From: Acidimicrobiaceae bacterium
Lineage (GTDB): Bacteria > Actinomycetota > Acidimicrobiia > Acidimicrobiales > RAAP-2
Assembly: GCA_947456245.1 (NCBI GenBank)
Contig: CANGPS010000003.1
Span: 1-64,000, forward strand
DNA: 64,000 nt
Direction: 5' to 3'
Positions within the stretch are counted from its first letter, which is position 1. Each line of letters starts with the position of its first letter. Below, in pieces: positions 1-7,663 of this stretch. A program made the position numbers and the translations under genes. The notes beneath the pieces were generated by a model, which ran no database searches, had not been told where the DNA came from, and was given only the letters and a program-made list of their open reading frames with translations.

Positions 1-402
1 CTCAGCTCGTTCCTCGTCGCGCAGGTCCTCTTCGCCGTCGGCTTCTTGATCCAGCCCCACGGCTCGCTGCTGGCCTGCGTGGCGGTGATGCTGCTCGTCG
101 CCGGTGGGCCGTCCGCCATCGTCCTGCGTTCGGTGCGCCACAAGGCACCGGAGGTCCTCGGCCCCGTCGTCGTCTACGTGGCAGCCATCACGCTGATGGC
201 CGCCGCCGCCATCGCCGTCGGCATCCACGAACCGGGGCGACGGGTCCCCGCCATCATCGGTGGCCTCTCCTTCGTCGCCTCTGATCTACTCCTGGCGATC
301 AACAAGTTCGTCCGGCCGCTGCGCTACGAGTCGCTGATCGTGCACGTGACGTATCACGTGGCCCTGTTCGGCCTGACGATCGGGATGCTGGCGATCAGCT
401 AG
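1..402 (+). CDS. YhhN-family membrane protein (lysoplasmalogenase-like), 5' partial
   Basis: Frame open from base 1; multi-TM protein with C-terminal SDLLLAINKF motif typical of YhhN family. Confidence 0.7.
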   Translation, partial: LSSFLVAQVLFAVGFLIQPHGSLLACVAVMLLVAGGPSAIVLRSVRHKAPEVLGPVVVYVAAITLMAAAAIAVGIHEPGRRVPAIIGGLSFVASDLLLAINKFVRPLRYESLIVHVTYHVALFGLTIGMLAIS

Positions 403-1192
403 CCGAGACCACGGCGAACCGCCCGTCGCCGTGCCGGAGGACCTCGACGTCGACGCCGAACGCCGAGGAGATGACGGTCGAGGTGATCACCTCGTCGATC
501 GGCCCCGACGCGAACGGGGAACCTCCTCGCAGGACCAGCGCGTGGGTCAGGCCGATCGGGAGCTCCTCGAGGTGGTGGGTGACGAGCACGACGGGTGCGG
601 GGCTCGGGTCGGTCATGAGACCGGCCAGACGGGCGAGGAGGTCCTCCCGGGCACCGAGGTCGAGCCCGGCAGCTGGCTCGTCGAGGCACAGCAGCTCGGG
701 GGCCCCGATGAGCACCCTTGCCAGCAGGACGCGGGCGCGCTCGCCCTCGGAGATGACCCCGACCTGCCGCTGGGCGATGGACGCGATGCCGAGGAGCTCG
801 AGCAGCTCGTCCGCCCGACGGTGGTCGCCAGGCTCGTAGGTCCGCCACCATGGCTCGAGCGCGCCGTCCACCCCGGTGACGACGATGTCGTGCACCGACA
901 CCCGTGGCCGGAGCGCACGGGTCACCGCGGCAGAGTGGAAGCCCAGCCGGATCCGGAGCTCACGCAGATCGACCCGACCGAGCGTCTCGCCGAGGAGGCT
1001 CACCGTTCCCGCCGTCGGCCAGTGCCGACCGGCGATCACGCTGAGCAGCGTCGTCTTGCCTGACCCGTTCGGGCCGAGCAGCGCCCATCGCTCGCCCTCG
1101 CGGATGACGAGGTCGGGGACGTCCAGGGTCACCACCCCGGAGTGGACGACCCTGAGGCCCTCGATCCGGACGACCTCCGCGGGATCAGGCAC
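395..1192 (-). CDS. ABC transporter ATP-binding protein (orphan ATPase)
   Basis: Walker A GPNGSGKTT, Walker B LLCLDEP, GTG start; signature is a degenerate SEGERARV. Confidence 0.85.
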   Translation of the reverse strand: MPDPAEVVRIEGLRVVHSGVVTLDVPDLVIREGERWALLGPNGSGKTTLLSVIAGRHWPTAGTVSLLGETLGRVDLRELRIRLGFHSAAVTRALRPRVSVHDIVVTGVDGALEPWWRTYEPGDHRRADELLELLGIASIAQRQVGVISEGERARVLLARVLIGAPELLCLDEPAAGLDLGAREDLLARLAGLMTDPSPAPVVLVTHHLEELPIGLTHALVLRGGSPFASGPIDEVITSTVISSAFGVDVEVLRHGDGRFAVVSAS

Positions 1193-1201
1193 GCGTGGTG
1201 A

Positions 1202-1876
1202 TCACCCGTGCAGCCCGCACTCGGTCTTGTCCGAGTCAGCCCATCGTCCCGCTCGGGGATCCTCGCCGGGGGCCACGGGACGGGTGGTCGGCGCACAGCC
1301 GATGGACAGGTAGCCCTGCGGGATGAGGGGGTGGATCGGCAGGTCGTTGGCCTTCTCGTAGTAGGCGACGTCCTCGTCGGTCCAGGTGGCCAGCGGGTTG
1401 ATCTTGACGAGGCCGAACTTGTCGTCCCACGAGATGATCGGGGCGTCGCCTCGGGTCTGGGCGTCCACCCGCTTGACCGAGGTCAGCCACGCGTCCTTGC
1501 CAGCCACGGCGCGCATCAGCGGCGCCACCTTTCGTCCCTGGCAGCAGCCCGACTCCCCGCACGGCACGGGGTTCTCGGCCGGGTCAGGGTGGGTCACGAC
1601 CAGGTTCAGGTCGTAGCGCCTCCGGACATCCTCGACATAGGCGAGGGTCTCGGGGAAGTGCGCCTCGGTGTCGAGGAAGATGACCTCGAGGTCGGGGGCT
1701 GCCTTGACGGCGATGTCGAGCAGGACGATGTCCTGGAAGCTGCAGGCGTAGGTCAGGCTGGACGAGTAGGTCTCGATCGCCCACGAGACGATCTCTCCGG
1801 GCGATGCCGTCTCGAACCGGGCCGAGGCTGCGGCCAGCTCATCGAGGAGCGACGGGGTGGGTTGGGTGCTGCTCAT
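1202..1876 (-). CDS. cysH: Assimilatory adenylyl-sulfate (APS) reductase, 4Fe-4S type
   Basis: PAPS/APS reductase fold; CC...C..C cysteines (GCCQGRKV, IGCAPTTRPV) and C-terminal ECGLHG. Confidence 0.92.
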   Translation of the reverse strand: MSSTQPTPSLLDELAAASARFETASPGEIVSWAIETYSSSLTYACSFQDIVLLDIAVKAAPDLEVIFLDTEAHFPETLAYVEDVRRRYDLNLVVTHPDPAENPVPCGESGCCQGRKVAPLMRAVAGKDAWLTSVKRVDAQTRGDAPIISWDDKFGLVKINPLATWTDEDVAYYEKANDLPIHPLIPQGYLSIGCAPTTRPVAPGEDPRAGRWADSDKTECGLHG

Positions 1877-1930
1877 TGGGGGAGATCCCCTCTCTTTCTC
1901 AGGCTCGGGCTGACCCGAACAGGACTGACA

Positions 1931-2656
1931 CTACCGAGGCTGGTCCGATGTGAGACCAGCCAGATCTGTGACGGCGCCGATGACGATGACGGCGGGCGCC
2001 TCGAGGTGGACGTCGCCGAGGGCGCCGAGCGTGGTGGCCACCCGGCGCTCGGCCGGGGTGCTGCCCCACTCGACGGCCAGCACCGGGGTGCCTGGGGGGA
2101 GCCCGCCCTCGACGAGGGCGGCGGCGATCCCCGACCGCGCTGCCACTGCCATGAGCAGCACGAGGGTGGCGCCACTGGCGGCGAGCGCAGCCCAGTCGAC
2201 GTCGCCGTTGGTGCCGTTGTGGCCCGACACGATGGTGACCGCCTGGCTGACCCCCCGGTGGGTGACCGGCACCCCGGCCAGCGCTGGGACCGCCAAGGCC
2301 GACGAGATCCCAGGGACGACCTCGACGTCGATGCCGGCGGCGGCGAGGGCCAGGACCTCCTCCCCGCCGCGTCCGAGGACGAAGGGGTCGCCCCCCTTGA
2401 GCCTCACGACCACCTCGGAGCGCGCCCCGTGCTCGAGGAGCAGCGCGTTGATCTGCTCCTGGGTGGTCGAGGCCGAGGGATCGTGTCCGTGCTTGCCGGC
2501 CAGGATCACCGTCGCCCCCTCGGGCACCTCCTCGAGCAGCCGACGATCCACGAGACGGTCGACGATCACCACGTCGGCCGAGGCGAGGAGCTCTCCCCCG
2601 CGCCGCGTGAGCAGGCCTGGGTCCCCGGGTCCTGCGCCGACGAGGTAGACCGTCAT
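1931..2656 (-). CDS. cobA: Uroporphyrinogen-III C-methyltransferase
   Basis: VYLVGAGPGDPGLLT, VVRLKGGDPFVLGRGGEE motifs of SUMT. Confidence 0.93.
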   Translation of the reverse strand: MTVYLVGAGPGDPGLLTRRGGELLASADVVIVDRLVDRRLLEEVPEGATVILAGKHGHDPSASTTQEQINALLLEHGARSEVVVRLKGGDPFVLGRGGEEVLALAAAGIDVEVVPGISSALAVPALAGVPVTHRGVSQAVTIVSGHNGTNGDVDWAALAASGATLVLLMAVAARSGIAAALVEGGLPPGTPVLAVEWGSTPAERRVATTLGALGDVHLEAPAVIVIGAVTDLAGLTSDQPR

Positions 2657-3303
2657 CGACCTGACCCGATGACGGTGGACCGGATCCGATCAGCGGCGAG
2701 GCTGTGGCGACCCGCGGTCACGTCAGCGATGAGCTCATCGTCGATCACCGAGGCCCAAGGCAGGCCCTCGGTCGTGCGACCTTCGGCCGCGATCTCCTGG
2801 CGCACCGAGGAGAGCAGGAGGGCCACCTCGCCGAGGGATGACTCGAGCTCTGCGTCGAGCCGGCGTCGGAGGTAGGACGCCATGGCCGGCGACGCCCCAG
2901 ACGTCGAGATCGAGACCACCACGGGACCCCGCCGCACCTGCGCCATCAGATAGGCGCTGCAGTGCGGAGGGTCGTCGACGGCATTGACGAAGATCTGGCG
3001 CTCGTGAGCCTCGGCGGACACGAGGCCGTCGATCTCCGAGATGTCTGTGGCGGCCACGACCAGCCAGGTGCCGTCGAGGTCCGAGGTGCGGTAGGCGCGC
3101 TCGACGAGGTCGATGCCCGCGTCATCGGCCGCTCGGGATCGCAGACGGTCGCAGACCCTGGGCGCCACCACCGTCACCGGGGCGCCCGCCGAGCGGAGGC
3201 CGCCCACCTTCTGGTCGGCCATGGTGCCGCCGCCGACCACGAGGCAGCGACGACCCTCGAGGATCAGGCCGATCGGGAAGATGGTGGGGAGGAGTTCAGG
3301 CAT
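2653..3303 (-). CDS. Precorrin-2 dehydrogenase / sirohydrochlorin ferrochelatase-like (Met8/CysG N-terminal)
   Basis: PIGLILEGRRCLVVGGGTMADQKVGGL Rossmann motif and STSGASPAMA; ATG at 3301-3303; the longer ORF upstream is antisense to sir. Confidence 0.88.
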   Translation of the reverse strand: MPELLPTIFPIGLILEGRRCLVVGGGTMADQKVGGLRSAGAPVTVVAPRVCDRLRSRAADDAGIDLVERAYRTSDLDGTWLVVAATDISEIDGLVSAEAHERQIFVNAVDDPPHCSAYLMAQVRRGPVVVSISTSGASPAMASYLRRRLDAELESSLGEVALLLSSVRQEIAAEGRTTEGLPWASVIDDELIADVTAGRHSLAADRIRSTVIGSGR

Positions 3304-3355
3304 CAGGTTTGTCAGGGGTCGCTCAAATACTTTATAGTTGATCAGGTTAGTCAAC
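3302..3355. promoter_or_regulatory. Divergent promoter/operator between met8 and sir: direct repeat ATCAGGTTWGTCA (3302-3314, 3341-3353) and inverted repeat GTTGA-N9-TCAAC (3337-3355)
   Basis: Repeats read directly; plus-strand TTGTCA(3309-3314)-N18-TATAGT(3333-3338) resembles sigma70 -35/-10; AT-rich island in GC-rich DNA. Confidence 0.6.
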
Positions 3356-3409
3356 AATTGGCATCCGGCAGGCACGACCCCGGCTGACCAGCACGAGAGG
3401 GAGAGAGCC

Positions 3410-3448
3410 GTGGGCTCAGCCAACGAGATGATCGGGGCGGGACGATGA
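3410..3448 (+). CDS. Candidate 12-codon upstream ORF (VGSANEMIGAGR) whose TGA overlaps the sir ATG
   Basis: GTG preceded by purine-rich GAGAGGGAGAGA; stop 3446-3448 overlaps sir start 3445-3447 (ATGA). Confidence 0.35.
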   Translation: MGSANEMIGAGR

Positions 3449-5166
3449 GCACGCGGCGCATCGACTCCGACGACCCCTTCGGTCTCAACCTCGGTGGACC
3501 CGACGAGGGACAGCTCCCCTTCCTCCGCCCGTACCGCAACCTCCGCCAGCTCTCCGACCCCGAGATGATGAAGCTCCGTCGGCACCCGTTCGAGGTCGCC
3601 CAGGGGATCATCGAGACCTACTCGGTCCAGGGCGTCGAGGCCCTCAATGCCGTCCCCGGCGAGGTCGAGCGCCTCAAGTGGGTGGGCCTCTACCCGCAGC
3701 GCCAGGGCGGCGATGCGTTCATGATGCGCATCAAGGTCGCCGGAGGCGTGCTGACCGCCGAGCAGGCCCGGGAGATCGGGATGATCGCCGAGGGCTACGC
3801 CCACGGTCCGGTCGAGCACCCGAGGTTCGGGAACCGCTACGTCGACATCACGACCCGTCAGGCCGTCCAGGTCCACTGGCTCACGATGGCCTCGATCCCG
3901 AAGATCTGGCAGCGCTTCGCCGAGGTCGGGCTCACCTCGATCCAGGCATGCGGTGACTGCGCTCGCAACGTGACCGCCTGCCCGACCAGCGGAGCGGACC
4001 CCGACGAGGCCGTCGACACCCTCGGCGTGGCCCGGGCCATCTCGGACTTCTTCACCGGCAACCGCTACTACGCCAACCTCCCGAGGAAGTTCAAGCTCGC
4101 CGTCTGCGGCTGCGGCAAGGACTGCACCCGCGTCGAGATCAACGACGTGGCGCTGTGGGCCGCCGAGCGCGACGGCGTCCAGGGCTTCAACCTCCTCGTG
4201 GGTGGCGGCCTGTCTGACGGCGAGCGGATGGCGACCGACGTCGACGTCTTCGTCGAGGAGCACGAGGCCGTCGAGATCGCTCGTGCCGTCGCCCAGCTCT
4301 TCGGCGAGCTCGGCAACCGAGAGCACCGCGGCCTGGCCCGCATGCGGTACCTCGTCCAAGAGCTCGGTCCCGAGCAGTTCCGCGCCGAGCTCGCCGCCCG
4401 AACCAGCCTCGAGCTGCGCACGGCTGGCACCGAGCGGACCACGAGCTACCGACGCGACATCGTCGGCGTGCACCCAGAGCGCACCGCAGGGATGTTCACC
4501 GTCGGGTGCAACATCCCGGTCGGTCGGCTGACCGGCGCCGAGCTCGTGGAGTTCGCTCGCCTCGCCGCCACCTACGGCGACAGCACGGTCCGCCTCGGCG
4601 TCGACCAGAACCTGGCGCTGACGGGCGTCTCGCAGGATCACCTCGACGCCCTGCTCGCAGAGCCGCTGCTCGAGAAGTTCAGCCCCACGCCGACCACGAT
4701 CGAGCGCTCGGTGGCAGCCTGCACCGGCAGCGAGTTCTGCCGGTACGCCATCGTCGAAACCAAGGAGCGTGCCCTCAAGCTCGCAGACGAGCTCGACCGG
4801 AAGGTGTCCGCCGCCCTCGGCGAGGCACCCCCTTCCGACGCACCGCTGCGAATCCACCTCTCCGGCTGCTCTGCGTCCTGCGGCCAGCCCCAGATCGCCG
4901 ACATCGGCCTCCGCGGGGCAGTGAACAAGTCCGGCACGACCCTCGAGGAGGGCTACGACGTCGGGTTCGGCGGGGTGCTCGGTCCGGAGGCCAGCTTCGT
5001 CGACTGGATCGGCGGCGCCGTCCCGGCCCGCTCGTTGTCCGATGCGCTCTCCAAGGTCATCGTGGCCTGGGCACAGGGACGCAAGGACGGCGAGGGCTTC
5101 ACGCCCTGGATCCGACGCACACCGGTGGCGACGCTGCGAGAGCTCATCGGCGAGGAGGCCTCATGA
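3445..5166 (+). CDS. sir: Siroheme/4Fe-4S nitrite/sulfite reductase, ferredoxin type, probably assimilatory sulfite reductase
   Basis: CTGSEFC and SGCSASC siroheme/4Fe-4S cysteines; located with cysH, cysDN and siroheme genes. Confidence 0.9.
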   Translation: MSTRRIDSDDPFGLNLGGPDEGQLPFLRPYRNLRQLSDPEMMKLRRHPFEVAQGIIETYSVQGVEALNAVPGEVERLKWVGLYPQRQGGDAFMMRIKVAGGVLTAEQAREIGMIAEGYAHGPVEHPRFGNRYVDITTRQAVQVHWLTMASIPKIWQRFAEVGLTSIQACGDCARNVTACPTSGADPDEAVDTLGVARAISDFFTGNRYYANLPRKFKLAVCGCGKDCTRVEINDVALWAAERDGVQGFNLLVGGGLSDGERMATDVDVFVEEHEAVEIARAVAQLFGELGNREHRGLARMRYLVQELGPEQFRAELAARTSLELRTAGTERTTSYRRDIVGVHPERTAGMFTVGCNIPVGRLTGAELVEFARLAATYGDSTVRLGVDQNLALTGVSQDHLDALLAEPLLEKFSPTPTTIERSVAACTGSEFCRYAIVETKERALKLADELDRKVSAALGEAPPSDAPLRIHLSGCSASCGQPQIADIGLRGAVNKSGTTLEEGYDVGFGGVLGPEASFVDWIGGAVPARSLSDALSKVIVAWAQGRKDGEGFTPWIRRTPVATLRELIGEEAS

Positions 5167-6434
5167 AGCGCTACCGGCTCAGGGAGTCGATGAACGGGAT
5201 CGCAGAGCCACCGCGCAAGACGTGGTTCTGGGAGCTCGAGGCCGGCGTGATCGAGGCCGATCGGTGCATCCAGTGCGGGACCTGCGTGGCCGCGTGCCCC
5301 TCGAACTCCATCGGCATCAACGAGGACACCAACCTTCCTGAGCTCGTCAAGATGTGCACGGGCTGCTCGCTGTGCTGGGACTTCTGCCCCCGCGGTGGCC
5401 TCCGCTACGAGACCACCTGGCCGCCGTCGACCCCATCTGATGCTCCGGAGGCCCAGCCGGTCGAGCTCGTGACCAAGCCCGACCCCGCCGACACCTACTT
5501 CAAGCTCACCGGCGCCGCCCCCGGCAAGGGGCTCGGGCGGGTCGAGGCCACCTACGCCGCACGGGCCGCCAAGCGGACCGATGGCGTGCAGGACGGCGGC
5601 GTCGTCACCTCCCTGCTCGTCGCCCTGCTCGACTCCGGCGAGATCGACGGGGCACTCGTGGCGAAGCCGTCCTCAGACCCCGACGAGCCCTGGAAGGCCG
5701 TCCCGACGGTGGTCACCTCGGCGGCAGAGATCAAGGCCGCCGCCGGGAGCTTCTACAACCAGTCGATGGCGCTCGCGGCGCTCGACCTCACCGGCAAGGG
5801 CCTCCCTGCGAACCCCCGACTCGCCGTGGTCGGGACACCATGCGAGGTCGCCGGTCTCCGAGCGATGCAGTCGCGTCGCTGGCCCACCGGCAGCCATCGC
5901 GTCGACGCTGTCTTCCTGACGATCGCCCTGTTGTGCACCAAGTCGTTCAGCTACGAGGGATTGATGCTCGACGAGCTGAAGCGGCGGCGCGGCATCGATC
6001 TCGACCGGGTCTCCAAGGTGGACGTGACCCGTGGCCGCCTGATCGTGGAGTACATCGACGGCGCCACCGCCGTCGACGAGCCGATCAAGGCCTTCCACGG
6101 GGCGGCGCTCAAGGGCTGCGACGAGTGTGCCGACTTCCTCGGCCGGGCCGCCGACATCTCGGTGGGCTCGGTGGGTTCCAACGACGGATGGACGACCGTG
6201 CTGGTCCGCACCGAACGGGGCAGGCAGTCCTTCGAGGCCGCACGGCGCAGCCTCGACGTACGCGACCTCGATGACGCGAGTGCTCTGATCCGCCTCGACG
6301 AGCTCGACCAGAAGATCGCCAGACGAGCGATGGCCCGTGACCTCGACCCGATGGGAGAGACCTTCATGACCTATGACGACCACGTCGCCAACTACGCCGG
6401 CACCTCCCGGCAGCCGGTGGTGATCCGCCGATGA
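5163..6434 (+). CDS. Coenzyme F420 hydrogenase/dehydrogenase beta-subunit (FrhB) family protein with N-terminal ferredoxin domain
   Basis: CIQCGTCVAACP and CTGCSLCWDFCP 4Fe-4S motifs; VQDGGVVTSLL, LLCTKSF, GCDECADF FrhB-family motifs; ATGA overlap with sir. Confidence 0.85.
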   Translation: MKRYRLRESMNGIAEPPRKTWFWELEAGVIEADRCIQCGTCVAACPSNSIGINEDTNLPELVKMCTGCSLCWDFCPRGGLRYETTWPPSTPSDAPEAQPVELVTKPDPADTYFKLTGAAPGKGLGRVEATYAARAAKRTDGVQDGGVVTSLLVALLDSGEIDGALVAKPSSDPDEPWKAVPTVVTSAAEIKAAAGSFYNQSMALAALDLTGKGLPANPRLAVVGTPCEVAGLRAMQSRRWPTGSHRVDAVFLTIALLCTKSFSYEGLMLDELKRRRGIDLDRVSKVDVTRGRLIVEYIDGATAVDEPIKAFHGAALKGCDECADFLGRAADISVGSVGSNDGWTTVLVRTERGRQSFEAARRSLDVRDLDDASALIRLDELDQKIARRAMARDLDPMGETFMTYDDHVANYAGTSRQPVVIRR

Positions 6435-6739
6435 GCGCCCTCCACCTCCACCTCCCCGACGAGCCCACGGTGCTCGCCGAGCAGTGGCTCGACGATGTCG
6501 TCGGCGGCCAGAGCCTCGAGTCGGTCTTCGGCGGCGAGAGCGGCCTCGGCGCATGGCTCTGGCACCGCTGGCGCTCACTCGCTGCCGCCGGGCTGACCCA
6601 GGCCGACTTCGATGCCATCGTGCTGTCGTCACGCCGGGAGCTCTGGCTCTGGCTCGCCGGCGAGCGGACCTGGACCCAGGCCTGCTCTGGCCTGCTCGGC
6701 CGCATCGAGCGCCGCATCCCGGACGAGGCGGCGGCATGA
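6431..6739 (+). CDS. Uncharacterised 102-aa Trp-rich protein in the sulfate assimilation operon
   Basis: 4-nt ATGA overlaps with both the upstream FrhB gene and downstream cysD; no family recognised. Confidence 0.75.
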   Translation: MSALHLHLPDEPTVLAEQWLDDVVGGQSLESVFGGESGLGAWLWHRWRSLAAAGLTQADFDAIVLSSRRELWLWLAGERTWTQACSGLLGRIERRIPDEAAA

Positions 6740-7659
6740 CGACCACCGACACCGCGTCGAACGAGCGCATCGACCACCTCGACCTGCTCGAGTCGCACGC
6801 CATCTTCATCATCCGCGAGGTGGCCGCCGAGTGCGAGCGGCCCGTGCTCCTCTTCAGCGGCGGCAAGGACTCGGCGGTGCTCCTGCACCTCGCCATCAAG
6901 GCCTTCGCCCCGGGCAAGCTGCCCTTCCCGATCATGCACGTCGACACCGGGCACAACTTCCCGGAGGTCATCGACTACCGAGACCGGCTGGTCGAGCGCC
7001 TCGGCGAGCGCCTCATCGTCGCCTCCGTCCAGGAGAGCATCGACAAGGGCCGCGTGGCCGATCCCGGGCCGTTCGGGATGCGCAACCGGCTCCAGACCAC
7101 CGCGCTGCTCGACGCCATCAACGAGCACAAGTTCGATGCCGCCTTCGGCGGCGCTCGGCGTGACGAGGACAAGGCCCGGGCCAAGGAGCGCGTCCTGTCC
7201 TTCCGAGACGCCTTCGGCCAGTGGGACCCGCGCAAGCAGCGTCCCGAGCTCTGGCAGCTCTACCAGGGCAAGGTGGCCCCCGGCGAGCACCTGCGCGGGT
7301 TCCCGCTGTCGGACTGGACCGAGCTCGACATCTGGCAGTACATCGCCCGGGAGGACATCGAGCTGCCGACCATCTACTTCTCCCACCAGCGCGAGATCAT
7401 CCAGCGTGACGGGATGCTGCTCGCGGTCAGCGAGTGGGTCCAGCTCCGCGAGGGCGAGGTGGTCGAGACCCGGACCGTGCGCTTCCGCACCGTCGGCGAC
7501 GCCACCTGCACCGGCTCCGTCGAGAGCCACGCCTCGACCATCGAGGACATCATCACCGAGACGGCCACCTCGACGGTCTCTGAACGCGGGGCGACCCGTG
7601 CGGACGACAAGTTCTCCGAGACCGCCATGGAGGACCGCAAGCGAGAGGGCTACTTCTAG
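6736..7659 (+). CDS. cysD: Sulfate adenylyltransferase subunit 2
   Basis: LLFSGGKDSAVLLHLA PP-loop, FDAAFGGARRDEDKARAKER, C-terminal MEDRKREGYF. Confidence 0.96.
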   Translation: MTTTDTASNERIDHLDLLESHAIFIIREVAAECERPVLLFSGGKDSAVLLHLAIKAFAPGKLPFPIMHVDTGHNFPEVIDYRDRLVERLGERLIVASVQESIDKGRVADPGPFGMRNRLQTTALLDAINEHKFDAAFGGARRDEDKARAKERVLSFRDAFGQWDPRKQRPELWQLYQGKVAPGEHLRGFPLSDWTELDIWQYIAREDIELPTIYFSHQREIIQRDGMLLAVSEWVQLREGEVVETRTVRFRTVGDATCTGSVESHASTIEDIITETATSTVSERGATRADDKFSETAMEDRKREGYF

Positions 7660-7663
7660 AGCC

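Noticed and set aside
3304-4857. Minus-strand extension of the 734-aa ORF upstream of met8
   Set aside because: Antisense to sir; real met8 homology begins at the Met at 3303.
4506-5162. Upstream part of the 642-aa ORF containing the FrhB gene
   Set aside because: Overlaps sir in another frame; the FrhB protein starts at the ATG at 5163.
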